Under the pieces are notes generated by a model. That model made no database searches, had not been told where the DNA came from, and saw only the letters and a program-made list of their open reading frames with translations. From positions 1 to 49,764 of IMG/VR virus record IMGVR_UViG_3300046000_011647: a stretch of DNA of 49,764 nucleotides; one strand, 5' to 3'. Source of the DNA: a virus. Of this stretch, positions 12,032 through 19,581 are shown in pieces (the stretch's first letter is position 1; each line of letters begins with the position of its first letter). Both the position numbers and the translations under genes were made by a program.

Positions 12032-12289
12032 TTAATCCCATGGTGCTTTAAACATTGGAGCCCAATGTGTAGGTTTATCACTATCATTATGACCTTCTGA
12101 ATATTGAGCGTTTTCGGTGGTACCTGAATAGTACCACCGATTTAACCCAGGATATAATCTACCAAATCTAATCCATTTTTTATGCTTATTTGCAACTACA
12201 ACAAATCCATGTTCTTTAGGATTATAATCTTCAATTGATTGCCAATTAAGCGGCAATCCCAAGTCTGTCTTTTTCAATGATGTAGTCAC
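12032..12289 (-). CDS. DUF551-like small protein
   Basis: The 85-residue product ends with DSDKPTHWAPMFKAPWD, resembling the THWMPLPEPP end of DUF551 proteins, and starts its domain with LNWQSIEDYNPKEHGFVVVANKH. Start is uncertain: GTG 12289 overlaps phoH by 44 bases, and internal TTG codons could also serve. Function unknown. Confidence 0.55.
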   Translation of the reverse strand: MTTSLKKTDLGLPLNWQSIEDYNPKEHGFVVVANKHKKWIRFGRLYPGLNRWYYSGTTENAQYSEGHNDSDKPTHWAPMFKAPWD

Positions 12290-13019
12290 GAACTAAATCA
12301 CTCCTCAAAATATCATTCTTATTAAATTCAACAAATTTAAAGCTTTTTATACCACGAATGATTTTCATAAATTGTGGAAGACCATTTCTTTCTTTTTCAT
12401 TGGTGAAATCACTTTGGGTAAAGTCACCAGAGAATATAATTTTACAATTTTTACCAACACGTGTAATAACAGAATCTAATTCATGAAGAGAAGCATTTTG
12501 CATCTCATCTAAAATAATAATACAATCGTTTAGAGTTATGCCTCTAATAAATGAGGTTGATATAAATTCAATTATATTTTTTTGTTTTAGATAATCATAA
12601 GCATCACCACGCTTAAAAAGTTCTGAACATATAGCATAATATGGTGCTTCATATACTTTAGATTTTTCTTTGTTGTTGCCAGGAAGAAATCCCATATCTC
12701 TTGTAGGCACAACTGATCTTACAATATATAATTTTTTATAAGGAGAATCTTCACTGAGTATTTGATTGAGTGCTAGGTACATAGAAATATAACTTTTCCC
12801 AGTACCTGCAATACCATGAAGCATTAAATTTTTTCCTTGATCATAAGAATTAAACGTTAGTTTTTGATTCTCTGTTAAAGGAAAAACTTCCTGAAGATTA
12901 AAATTTATTTTATCTCCTACTGCTCCATTGCTCTCTTTATTTTGTCTTTTTTCTCTACGAGATAGTCTTTTTTTCGGTGGTGCTGACATTAAGTGAAACC
13001 TTTTTTGGTTCACGAGCAT
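12246..13019 (-). CDS. phoH: PhoH-like ATPase
   Basis: This 257-residue protein has Walker A GIAGTGKS at about 69-76, a YIVRSVVPTRDMGFLPG block and IIILDEMQN (Walker B) in the second half, then SGDFTQSD. These are hallmarks of PhoH-family ATPases common in marine and T4-like phages; the proposed role is RNA-linked. The N-terminus (residues 12-30) is very basic. ATG 13019 directly follows the previous stop; ATG 12989 (MSAPPKKR) is an alternative start. Confidence 0.9.
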   Translation of the reverse strand: MLVNQKRFHLMSAPPKKRLSRREKRQNKESNGAVGDKINFNLQEVFPLTENQKLTFNSYDQGKNLMLHGIAGTGKSYISMYLALNQILSEDSPYKKLYIVRSVVPTRDMGFLPGNNKEKSKVYEAPYYAICSELFKRGDAYDYLKQKNIIEFISTSFIRGITLNDCIIILDEMQNASLHELDSVITRVGKNCKIIFSGDFTQSDFTNEKERNGLPQFMKIIRGIKSFKFVEFNKNDILRSDLVRDYIIEKDRLGIAA

Positions 13020-13268
13020 TTAAAAAGTATTTACGGTACTCTTGGATATACCACGACTATGGTGCTTCTTTATCTCTCTAAGGCGATCTCTGAAGCCATC
13101 ATCGGGTTTACGGAGTCCCAGACGAATTGGATCGCCTATACTTGGTGCACCGTGAACAAGTTGTGTGATATTTGGATTATCTTCTAGATACTTGTCCCTC
13201 TCTGTTATTGACATGAAGAGTTCAACCTCTTCGTCGGTATTTATATTTTTAAAAAGATAAGTGGGCAT
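13020..13268 (-). CDS. Conserved T4-like phage small protein, MPTY type
   Basis: The 82-residue sequence MPTYLFKNINTDEEVELFMS...LVHGAPSIGDPIRLGLRKPDDGFRDRLREIKKHHSRG closely fits a small protein I recall from T4-like cyanophages, related in its first residues to FmdB zinc ribbons but without the Cys pairs. Overlaps the upstream gene by one base (TGATG). Function unknown. Confidence 0.7.
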   Translation of the reverse strand: MPTYLFKNINTDEEVELFMSITERDKYLEDNPNITQLVHGAPSIGDPIRLGLRKPDDGFRDRLREIKKHHSRGISKSTVNTF

Positions 13269-13441
13269 CAGTCTTCCTCGTCTTCTTCGAGATACATTAA
13301 ATCTTTGATATTTTTAGATCGAAGTGCATTAGCAAGTCGCTTATTTTTTCTACGTTCCTGATCCCTAAGAACATTTTTACGATATTCATCCTCATCATAA
13401 CCATCAAGCTGGTCTATATAATTTTTCTTATTTTTACTCAT
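13268..13441 (-). CDS. Conserved small charged protein, 57 aa
   Basis: ATG 13441 to TGA 13268 encodes 57 residues, Lys/Arg/Asp/Glu-rich (DEDEYRKNVLRDQERRKNKR) with a conserved-looking LRSKNIKDLMYLEEDEED end. Small proteins of this kind lie between the MPTY-type and DUF6433 genes in other T4-like phages. It overlaps the DUF6433 stop by four bases (ATGA). Confidence 0.6.
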   Translation of the reverse strand: MSKNKKNYIDQLDGYDEDEYRKNVLRDQERRKNKRLANALRSKNIKDLMYLEEDEED

Positions 13442-13851
13442 GGAAGTAGACCTGGAAAAGCCTCCTTAATAACATCCTCGGTAATCCCGGGATATGGGAT
13501 ATGTTTATCTTTTATAGCCAACAGTAGTTTAGCATCTTTTGGATCAAGACGTTCAAGCATCTGAACAAATAATGCTTCTCGACGGAGTGGTTTTAGATCA
13601 TTATTACCACCTTCAATAAACAGATACATTTTTCTACATTCAGAAAAAAATACATGTTGTTGATCCACTAAATCATTTGGTTTATATGGTGGTGCACCTT
13701 CCGGAAGAAGCCACTTAATTTTGGGATCAAATGCTCCTTGAAAAACCGTATGCAAAGGAACTGAACTGTTGACTTGTAGATATCTGATTCTTTCATTTCT
13801 ATCAGTTATCTGGGAAGCTGCTTCGAGGACTTCGGAGACACCTAGTTTCAC
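13438..13851 (-). CDS. DUF6433-like phage protein
   Basis: The 137-residue protein has the pattern YLQVNSSVPLHTVFQGAFDPKIKWLLPEGAPPYKPND, RREALFVQMLERLDPKDAKLLLAIKDK and a terminal VIKEAFPGLLP, which matches DUF6433 proteins of T4-like cyanophages as I recall them. Function unknown, but the family travels with the FEN-type nuclease gene as here. Confidence 0.7.
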   Translation of the reverse strand: MKLGVSEVLEAASQITDRNERIRYLQVNSSVPLHTVFQGAFDPKIKWLLPEGAPPYKPNDLVDQQHVFFSECRKMYLFIEGGNNDLKPLRREALFVQMLERLDPKDAKLLLAIKDKHIPYPGITEDVIKEAFPGLLP

Positions 13852-13863
13852 TTAGTGTCTCCA

Positions 13864-14724
13864 TTAAATAAATTCATTAATATGCTCCATTAAATTCTTT
13901 AGTCGATTAGCAATAAAATAGTTCATTAAATTTGAAGATGAGGCTTTAGCCGCTTGATCATGGTAGGTCTCCATGATCTTTGTAGAGACTTCTACAGGAA
14001 TTTTAGATAGATCAATGAGTTGCTCATTGCGCTTATAATTACGCAGTTGTTCTAGTGTGCAACAAAATTCATGTGGTGTCTTTTTTAGATATTCTTCTAG
14101 CCTTTTTTGTGTTACAGGCTTTTGGCGAATACTCAGAACAAAGGAATTATCTGGTGAAAGAAAATTAGGCACGCCATCACCAGCATCACCTTTGATAATA
14201 TGTTCCTTAAGGAACTTATCCGGATCATTACAAACAATTGACTTTTTAAGAACTGGACTATATTGATGAACGTTCATATAGTGCTGCAGTTGTTGAAAGT
14301 CCTTATCACCAGAAATAATCATAAGCTTTTCTGATGTATTTCCATATTCATGACAAAGTGTAGCAATAATATCATCCGCTTCTGCTGTATCAACACGAAC
14401 AACAGCATATGGAAAATATTCTAAAAGTTCATCACGAATCTTATTCAGGCACTCAAAGATAGCTTTCCAATCAAGTTCGGAAGCAGCTTGTGATTTCTTT
14501 CTATTAGCTTTATAATACGGAAAGACTTGACGACGCCAATAATTTGTAGCATCACAGGCAATTACAATTTTACCATATTCAGCACCAAACTTGGTTTTAT
14601 ATAACCGAAGAGAGTTTAATACCATATGGCGGCACATGTTTTCATCAACTTGGGCATTTGTATGATTGCCCAGCTGAACCATAATATTTGATAGCATAAC
14701 CTGGGAAAAATCTATGATGATCAT
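13864..14724 (-). CDS. rnh: RNase H / FEN-family 5'-3' exonuclease
   Basis: The 286-residue protein has the metal-site motifs of T4 RNase H: MIIIDFSQ at the start, CDATNYWRR with PYYKANR, AEADDIIATL near 117-126, IISGDKDFQQL near 138-148 and a GDAGDGVPNF block near 185-194. It removes RNA primers from lagging strands. The C-terminal third is helical. It is adjacent to conserved T4-like small genes. Confidence 0.9.
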   Translation of the reverse strand: MIIIDFSQVMLSNIMVQLGNHTNAQVDENMCRHMVLNSLRLYKTKFGAEYGKIVIACDATNYWRRQVFPYYKANRKKSQAASELDWKAIFECLNKIRDELLEYFPYAVVRVDTAEADDIIATLCHEYGNTSEKLMIISGDKDFQQLQHYMNVHQYSPVLKKSIVCNDPDKFLKEHIIKGDAGDGVPNFLSPDNSFVLSIRQKPVTQKRLEEYLKKTPHEFCCTLEQLRNYKRNEQLIDLSKIPVEVSTKIMETYHDQAAKASSSNLMNYFIANRLKNLMEHINEFI

Positions 14725-14735
14725 GATATAATGGG

Positions 14736-15113
14736 CTATTCGCCCTTACCTTCCTTTGGAGTTATAATGATTTTAACTTTATCGGATACAGCTAAACCGT
14801 CATCGGTTTGAACAAATAAATTATCAGCAATTAATTGGAGAGGATGATTGATCCCTCGAACCATACAAAGTAGTGATCTAATAGATTCCACCACCATTGC
14901 CGAATGTTTAAGGATTTCTTCATCATCTTCATCAGGAAGAAACCCTGCAATATTTAGTTGGTCAAATAATGACGGCACAATAGTCTCAATTGTCTCTTGA
15001 ATATGAAACTGTTTCACCAAATCAATGGTCTCATCCACTTCTTCAAGTGTTTGCGGACCATTGTATTTGTTATTTTTGGTTGGGAATAGGATAACATTAT
15101 TAGAGGTATTCAT
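14736..15113 (-). CDS. Hypothetical acidic protein, 125 aa
   Basis: This 125-residue protein starts MNTSNNVILFPTKN and has helical, acidic central sequence (LPDEDDEEILKHSAMVVESIRSLL) and a beta end VKIIITPKEGKG. Similar proteins occur in other T4-like phages. Its promoter's -10 ends six bases before the ATG, so the message may be leaderless, and there is no ribosome binding site. Confidence 0.6.
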   Translation of the reverse strand: MNTSNNVILFPTKNNKYNGPQTLEEVDETIDLVKQFHIQETIETIVPSLFDQLNIAGFLPDEDDEEILKHSAMVVESIRSLLCMVRGINHPLQLIADNLFVQTDDGLAVSDKVKIIITPKEGKGE

Positions 15114-15118
15114 AGTTT

Positions 15119-15147
15119 ATAATACCACATATTAGGATGTTTGTCAA
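15119..15147 (-). promoter_or_regulatory. Sigma70-like promoter close to ATG 15113
   Basis: TTGACA (15142-15147), 17-base spacer, TATTAT (15119-15124). The expected start coincides with the ATG of the downstream gene. Confidence 0.6.
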
Positions 15148-15156
15148 CATTTTTAG

Positions 15157-16161
15157 TCATGATGTTTTATAAACAAACATCTGTTTAATAAGTTTTCTAC
15201 TTTCTGGTGTGGGATATTTTTCTAGCAATTCTTTTAGCATGACTTCCCATTGAAATTTAATTCTACCTAGATTATACCTATTATCAATATAGATTTTATT
15301 AAATCTGGTAATATCAGTGTGCTTCTTATCTTTTACAAACTGAATGGCGCCTTTTAAATGTGCCGCAAAGGTTGTAGCATGCTCTGATCTATTCGAAGAA
15401 CCTTGATACATTAAATTTAAAGAACCAGATGTATCCGGAAGAGCACCGTAATTTGGGTGCACACATACTAATTGTGCCGACATTGCTTCAAGCATTGCTC
15501 TACAACTAGTTTCCATCCAAGTAGATGGATAGGCAAAAATATCACATGAGTTTAGATGATTTTTTAATTCATCATTTGGTTTAAAACCATGGTAGGTCAT
15601 ATTAGGATGATTTCTAATTCTATCATATAGTGGCTCAAATTGTTTATCTGCTTCATCCCATCCATAAATCTTGAAGCTAGAAAACACGTCTAAATGAATA
15701 TCTAGATCAGTTTGCGCTAGATGTTCAAAAACATCAACTAGAATATCTAGACCTCTTTGTGGGGTAGAAGTATATACAATCCGAATTTTATCATCACCAT
15801 GTGACCATCTTGCTAGTGGGTCTGCTGGTTCAATCCCATGTTCTAGAACAATTGATCTATTGTCGTATGGAATACCATGGAATAGTTGAAATTGACTCAT
15901 TTGCCAATTTGAAATATAAACAAACTTATGGAATTTATCTCTAAATCCTGGTTCACGAAGTTTTGCAATTTCATTGTCATTTGGTAGATCATGAAACCAC
16001 AGAACCCTTATCTTAGACTCATCTAGTTCTCTTGGTCGAGAACTTATAATTTGAAAATGATCTAGAAGTGAGGGATCAATTATTGATCCCAGTTTTCTTT
16101 TAGCAATCTCTGTCCCACCATTTGCTTTTAGTGAAACTTCATTCTCTTCAAAAGCTGTCAT
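15157..16161 (-). CDS. GT4-type glycosyltransferase
   Basis: The 334-residue product has NGGTEIAKRKL near the start, IRVLWFHDLPN, FVYISNWQ, VLEHGIE, then the second Rossmann half with IRIVYTSTPQRGLDILVDVFE (about 160-180) and the donor-site motif IFAYPSTWMETSCRAMLEAMS (about 235-255, E-x7-E). This is GT-B fold, family 4-like. Phage-encoded GT4 enzymes may modify phage DNA or virions, or host surface glycans; the substrate cannot be read. Confidence 0.85.
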   Translation of the reverse strand: MTAFEENEVSLKANGGTEIAKRKLGSIIDPSLLDHFQIISSRPRELDESKIRVLWFHDLPNDNEIAKLREPGFRDKFHKFVYISNWQMSQFQLFHGIPYDNRSIVLEHGIEPADPLARWSHGDDKIRIVYTSTPQRGLDILVDVFEHLAQTDLDIHLDVFSSFKIYGWDEADKQFEPLYDRIRNHPNMTYHGFKPNDELKNHLNSCDIFAYPSTWMETSCRAMLEAMSAQLVCVHPNYGALPDTSGSLNLMYQGSSNRSEHATTFAAHLKGAIQFVKDKKHTDITRFNKIYIDNRYNLGRIKFQWEVMLKELLEKYPTPESRKLIKQMFVYKTS

Positions 16162-16171
16162 TAACTAACCT

Positions 16172-16534
16172 TTATTCTGGCGCCTGACGATGCATAAAGA
16201 ATTTATTAAACCTTTGAGCACCAAAATATTTTACCACTAAATCTTCTACAATTTGCGGATCATATTCCTTGCATGAAAATACATCTAGATAAACTGCATT
16301 TGTTTCATCCACAAAATGAGCGCAGATATTTGAAGTTTCAATAAGTTGAACTAGTGTATAACCAGCTTTATCATCCGTACCAAATTTGACAATTTTTGGA
16401 TCCTTATACGGAATCATATCAATTGCAGGGACTAGTTCTGTAATAAAATTCTTAATTACTTTTCGTGTTTTAATTGCTTTTGGATCACAACCAGAAGCAT
16501 CTAGATGAAAATGATAACCCCAATATTTACCCAT
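16172..16534 (-). CDS. SpeD-like (S-adenosylmethionine decarboxylase) protein
   Basis: The 120-residue product begins YWGYHFHLDASGCDP and has LIETSNICAHFVDETNAVYLDVFSCK in the core, matching the AdoMet decarboxylase/SpeD family found in cyanophages. In active SpeD the cleavage region is ES-H...H. Here it reads TSN...H, so the serine is retained but the Glu before it and the His after it are replaced. The downstream Cys (DVFSC) is kept. It may not self-cleave to a pyruvoyl enzyme. AAGGAA precedes the ATG. Confidence 0.75.
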   Translation of the reverse strand: MGKYWGYHFHLDASGCDPKAIKTRKVIKNFITELVPAIDMIPYKDPKIVKFGTDDKAGYTLVQLIETSNICAHFVDETNAVYLDVFSCKEYDPQIVEDLVVKYFGAQRFNKFFMHRQAPE

Positions 16535-16552
16535 TATTTTATTCCTTAATAA

Positions 16553-16822
16553 CTATTGAATAGCTTGTGTATAAATGACGGAATCAATCCGGAAGGAACG
16601 CCAGCCATTGTTTTCTAGATCCCAACATGCAATCACATCTTGATTAACTTGATGAAATTGCTTTTCAGCGGTTTGTTCTTCAAGACTAGCACGATAGGTT
16701 TCTGGTAGTAGTGATGGGACTAGAGTGCAACGCATTTTACGTTCCTCGCCATTTACCTTTGTAAATGTTACATCTAGAATACTCTGTCGTAGGTCTCTTA
16801 GTAAAGTATCACGAGTATACAT
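16553..16822 (-). CDS. WYL_2 / Sm-like SH3-barrel small protein
   Basis: The 89-residue protein has FTKVNGEERKMRCTL near 20-34 and VIACWDLENNGWRSFRIDSV near the end, the recognisable form of the phage DUF2693/WYL_2 family (Sm-like barrel). Members are common in T4-like phages; exact role unknown. AAAGGATATATA precedes the ATG. Confidence 0.75.
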   Translation of the reverse strand: MYTRDTLLRDLRQSILDVTFTKVNGEERKMRCTLVPSLLPETYRASLEEQTAEKQFHQVNQDVIACWDLENNGWRSFRIDSVIYTQAIQ

Positions 16823-16836
16823 TATATATCCTTTTA

Positions 16837-17094
16837 CTATTCATTTAATAGTTGTTGAGAATTATTATTTTTTTCTTCAATAATAATCTTAAGTTGATTA
16901 TATCCGCCAATGAAATATCCGTCAAGGACTATTACAGGAAAAGTTACAGCGGTTGGAAATTTTTCTTTTAAAATCTCTTTAGTAAAATCCCGATCAAGCA
17001 TATTTTCTGTATATTGAATCTGATTACTAAGAAGAATTTGTTTAGCTAAAGAGCAATATGAGCAATTAGCTTTTGTGTATAGTTCAACTATCAT
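16837..17094 (-). CDS. grx: Glutaredoxin
   Basis: From ATG 17094 the 85 residues begin VELYTKANCSYCSLAKQILL, a classic CxxC active site (CSYC, residues 10-13), and carry the TFPVIVLDGYFIGGYNQL cis-Pro and GG motifs. The upstream in-frame extension to 17154 is non-coding-like and overlaps the 50-residue gene. Phage glutaredoxin supplies electrons to ribonucleotide reductase, which is also encoded here. Confidence 0.85.
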   Translation of the reverse strand: MIVELYTKANCSYCSLAKQILLSNQIQYTENMLDRDFTKEILKEKFPTAVTFPVIVLDGYFIGGYNQLKIIIEEKNNNSQQLLNE

Positions 17095-17236
17095 AAAGTA
17101 AGGTGTCCTGCATTTCTTCTGGTAATTTATTTGCCCAAAAAAAGTTGATATCATCCTTATTTAAGGGATTAAGATTTTCTTTCAACATTTCATCAACAAT
17201 AATTTGTTCAAAATTACCGTAAAATAAATTTTTCAT
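17084..17236 (-). CDS. Small protein, 50 aa
   Basis: ATG 17236 to TGA 17084 encodes 50 residues (MKNLFYGNFEQIIVDEMLKE...). It overlaps the glutaredoxin start by 11 bases and abuts the upstream gene with a TAATG overlap, so it fits the operon tightly. No family recognised. Confidence 0.5.
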   Translation of the reverse strand: MKNLFYGNFEQIIVDEMLKENLNPLNKDDINFFWANKLPEEMQDTLLYDS

Positions 17237-17742
17237 TATCGAATTTCTTCCGATACAGATGCATATGCAACAATATAAGTTTCAGTTGATGTATTTAAAC
17301 TTGAAAAATACGTTGAAAACTTTTGAATTGCTTCATTACCACTGTGTGCCCAAACAATTCTACGTTGATCGGATTGAGCCATTCCACTACCTGGCTGATT
17401 TGGTCTCATCTGAACAACACCCTCTACTAAGTAGAGCTTCAGGAATTGATCCACTGATCCAACAGTCATTACATGCATTGGTCCAGCTGTAATAGTATTT
17501 TCTTTTCCCGGCTCGATCCAATTTGGTCCTAATCCCTGCTCAACTAGTTCCTGTTCATAGTCATAAGGCTTTTGTTCCATTACATTTTCTTTCTTTTTAG
17601 GTCTTGCATTACTACGCCCACGTCGATAATCAGAATTATTCTTCAGAAATTCTTCCACTTCATCTTTATCGACACGAATATCTACAACTCCATTAGTATA
17701 CCACTGAAAACCGCCTAACTTGGCTCGTGTTGCTTCATCCAT
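17236..17742 (-). CDS. Hypothetical protein, 168 aa
   Basis: The chosen start is ATG 17742 (MDEATRAKLGGF), which has AAAGGAAAAA upstream; ATG 17772 would add ten residues and overlap the RlpA gene stop. A basic linker (RRGRSNARPKKKEN) separates a short N-terminal region from a C-terminal domain with a beta-rich VMTVGSVDQFLKLYLV and IVWAHSGNEAIQKFSTYF. Function unknown. Confidence 0.55.
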   Translation of the reverse strand: MDEATRAKLGGFQWYTNGVVDIRVDKDEVEEFLKNNSDYRRGRSNARPKKKENVMEQKPYDYEQELVEQGLGPNWIEPGKENTITAGPMHVMTVGSVDQFLKLYLVEGVVQMRPNQPGSGMAQSDQRRIVWAHSGNEAIQKFSTYFSSLNTSTETYIVAYASVSEEIR

Positions 17743-17771
17743 AAATTTTTCCTTTAACCATTTTAAAATCA

Positions 17772-18152
17772 TTACCCTAGTATTTCTATTTTAACAGTTG
17801 CAACACCATTCTTTTTTACACCAAGAACATAAGCACATTTTACAGTCATATCAAATTCTCTACCTTTAATAAAAGGACCGCGGTCATTGACCCTAGCTAT
17901 TAATCTAGCATTTGTTTCGAGATTAGTGAACCTAACAAGTGTTCCGAACGGTAAAGTTCGATGAGCTACTGTGTATTTATTTGGATTAAATTCTTCACCA
18001 TTAGCGGTCACACGACCGTACTTATACCATGAAACTTTAGCTTTATAAGATTTCACGATTTTGACCGCAGTATGTTGTTGATCGTGCGCATTGGCTATCA
18101 TCGGCGATAATAGCCCTAGTGCAAGAAACACACCAAACATGCGTTTTCTCAC
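17772..18152 (-). CDS. Secreted RlpA-like double-psi beta-barrel protein
   Basis: The 126-residue precursor has a clear signal peptide (MRKRMFGVFLALGLLSPMIANA, cleavage after ANA at about 22). The mature domain reads AKVSWYKYG, TANGEEFNPN, TVAHRTLPFGTLVRFTN, ARVNDRGPF and AYVLGVKKNG, the RlpA/expansin-like pattern. Bacterial RlpA acts on peptidoglycan glycan strands. A phage copy exported to the periplasm may assist lysis or interfere with septal peptidoglycan; the acidic catalytic residues were not confirmed. It is not a lipoprotein (no Cys after the signal). Confidence 0.8.
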   Translation of the reverse strand: MRKRMFGVFLALGLLSPMIANAHDQQHTAVKIVKSYKAKVSWYKYGRVTANGEEFNPNKYTVAHRTLPFGTLVRFTNLETNARLIARVNDRGPFIKGREFDMTVKCAYVLGVKKNGVATVKIEILG

Positions 18153-18176
18153 CGTTCATACTCCTTTATTGTTTTT

Positions 18177-18647
18177 TTAAGCTGCGATAAGTTCCTTGAG
18201 CCTATCGGCGCATATTGATGCAGCAAATGCCTGAGGTTTTACTCGAGGTGTAATATTACACGCACCTCTAATATAGCCTATAGCTTGATTTACTACACAT
18301 GAGGATCCATATCTTTCTGATGGATTGATATCCAAATGAAGTTCTACATATCTAGAACCAATAGCATCAACAAGTTTTTCATACATGTCATGTACTAGAT
18401 AAACTTCATTCATCAATCTCATAGCAGGTCGACCGACTTTTGCATCAAAGTCTTTTTGTCTAGTGACCTCACCAAAGACTTTACATCCATGTTTGCCGTC
18501 TTTGTGAATGATTACGGCAACACAGTAGTCAGCATGCCAGACTCCAAAATGCTTAAAGCGTTCGGAGTCTGATCCGATGTAAATTTTTGACTCAAGTGAA
18601 GAATCTGAAATAAATTGCTTCACTTTTTCAAGGTCAAACTTTTGCAC
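18177..18647 (-). CDS. RNase H-like fold protein (DUF458/YkuK type)
   Basis: Starting at GTG 18647 after GAGGTAGT, the 156-residue protein has IYIGSDSERFKHFGV (Asp in GSDS), a CVAVIIHKDGKHG strand pair, EVYLVHDMYEKLVDAI with an acidic helix, VELHLDINPSERYGSS, and VKPQAFAASICADRL at the end. This is the layout of DUF458, a predicted RNase H-like nuclease family. A phage role in RNA processing is possible. Confidence 0.7.
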   Translation of the reverse strand: MQKFDLEKVKQFISDSSLESKIYIGSDSERFKHFGVWHADYCVAVIIHKDGKHGCKVFGEVTRQKDFDAKVGRPAMRLMNEVYLVHDMYEKLVDAIGSRYVELHLDINPSERYGSSCVVNQAIGYIRGACNITPRVKPQAFAASICADRLKELIAA

Positions 18648-18651
18648 AACA

Positions 18652-18744
18652 CTACCTCTTTCTATTTAAACGACGTTTTTTTCGTTTACTTGAACCGATT
18701 TTTCTTCGGCCTTTACCTGATTTAGATTTATGTGCCCAAGGCAT
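18652..18744 (-). CDS. Very basic 30-residue peptide
   Basis: ATG 18744 to TAG 18652 encodes MPWAHKSKSGKGRRKIGSSK... with 15 Lys/Arg in 30 residues. GGAGAAG is correctly placed and a strong promoter lies 20 bases upstream, so it is probably translated. It resembles Arg/Lys-rich tails of nucleic-acid-binding proteins. Comparable small basic proteins occur in T4-like phages. Confidence 0.6.
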   Translation of the reverse strand: MPWAHKSKSGKGRRKIGSSKRKKRRLNRKR

Positions 18745-18764
18745 GTGCACTTCTCCTATACTAT

Positions 18765-18793
18765 TATATATCATATGTATGTAGAAAAGTCAA
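18765..18793 (-). promoter_or_regulatory. Sigma70-like promoter for basic peptide and RNase H-like gene
   Basis: TTGACT (18788-18793) with TATATA (18765-18770, spacer 17) or TATAAT (18763-18768, spacer 19). It overlaps the 3' end of the GIY-YIG-like gene. Confidence 0.65.
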
Positions 18794-19193
18794 CACTTTT
18801 TAAATGTTCTTTTCTGACTCTAACATATATCCAAGAATTATAATACTTATCAGATTCTAAAGCGCCTCTTATAATTTGCTCTTTAAGCTCAAAGTATGTT
18901 AATTCACTTTTATTTTTGCAAAATCGGATTATTTCACGTTTAAAATTTTTGGATCCATGTTCTTGAACTTCTTTTTTCAGAACATCATTTGAACCATAAT
19001 AGGTTTGCCAATCAGACTCAACAAGTATCTTTTTCTTTTTACCCTTGAGTGTTTTTGTTTTTTTAAATTTTAAAAGCTTTTTACCAATATATTTTTTATC
19101 ATTTAGTGTATTTGTTATTAAATACACAAATCCTATATAATTTTCTATATTTTCCAATTCTATAGGTTTATCATTATAAAGCCAAGTATTCAT
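18771..19193 (-). CDS. GIY-YIG-like endonuclease-type phage protein
   Basis: From ATG 19193 the 140 residues include GFVYLITN and KKYIGKKLL, a GIY-YIG-like pair, then a Lys-rich loop, ESDWQTYYGSND, KREIIRFCKNKSEL and YYNSWI. Such proteins are conserved and widespread in T4-like phages, so this may be a domesticated nuclease rather than a mobile element. The start codon lies at the base of a strong hairpin with the ribosome binding site in its loop. Confidence 0.7.
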   Translation of the reverse strand: MNTWLYNDKPIELENIENYIGFVYLITNTLNDKKYIGKKLLKFKKTKTLKGKKKKILVESDWQTYYGSNDVLKKEVQEHGSKNFKREIIRFCKNKSELTYFELKEQIIRGALESDKYYNSWIYVRVRKEHLKSVDFSTYI

Positions 19194-19214
19194 GGGGGAG
19201 TCTCCTTCCCCCAT
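19192..19214 (-). promoter_or_regulatory. Hairpin presenting the ribosome binding site of 19193
   Basis: ATGGGGGA and TCCCCCAT form a perfect 8-bp stem (19207-19214 with 19192-19199); the 7-base loop AGGAGAC holds the ribosome binding site and the stem ends inside the start codon. There is no U-tract, so control of translation rather than termination is likely. Confidence 0.6.
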
Positions 19215-19225
19215 ACTTATACTAC

Positions 19226-19489
19226 TTATCTAAAGTTTTCTCTGCCGCCGTCGTCCCAAATTTCTTCATCTGGATCTTCATCCGGGTCATCAATATTATA
19301 AACTTCTTTGAGAACAGCATCTAAAGCATCACTAATACCTAAGCATTCATCTAAGGTATCAGCATCAAAATCTTCAAATGATGATATCATTTCATAATAA
19401 ACATTTATTTTAGTCTGTTCATCATGTACATGTCGTTCAATACTTTCTGCTATTTCAGAAAATAATTTACTTCCTGTTGCCCAACCCAT
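19226..19489 (-). CDS. Conserved small acidic phage protein
   Basis: The 87-residue protein MGWATGSKLFSEIAESIE...YEMISSFEDFDADTLDECLGIS belongs to a recurrent phage family (GWATGSxLFxEI) of unknown function. The C-terminal third is very acidic (DDPDEDPDEEIWDDGG). GGAGAATTAA precedes the ATG. In the ancestral arrangement this gene probably followed nrdB directly, since the displaced nrdB end lies immediately upstream. Confidence 0.7.
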   Translation of the reverse strand: MGWATGSKLFSEIAESIERHVHDEQTKINVYYEMISSFEDFDADTLDECLGISDALDAVLKEVYNIDDPDEDPDEEIWDDGGRENFR

Positions 19490-19499
19490 TTAATTCTCC

Positions 19500-19581
19500 T
19501 TACAATTTAAAATCTTTTAGTGATTCAGTTGAAACATCATTTTTTACACCACCGATAATATATGAAGTTATCTGTGTTTTC
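19500..19581 (-). pseudogene. nrdB: Displaced 3' end of nrdB
   Basis: On the minus strand this stretch reads TQITSYIIGGVKNDVSTES then LKDFKL and stop, the same peptide as the end of the intact nrdB at 20961-21043. Nucleotide match is about nine-tenths by eye, with most differences silent. It has no start and follows immediately after the homing endonuclease stop, so it is a leftover 3' end. Confidence 0.85.

Noticed and set aside
13238-13245. TATAAATA on the minus strand
   Set aside because: It lies within the coding start of the 13268 gene in an early-type operon upstream of phoH; likely chance in AT-rich DNA.
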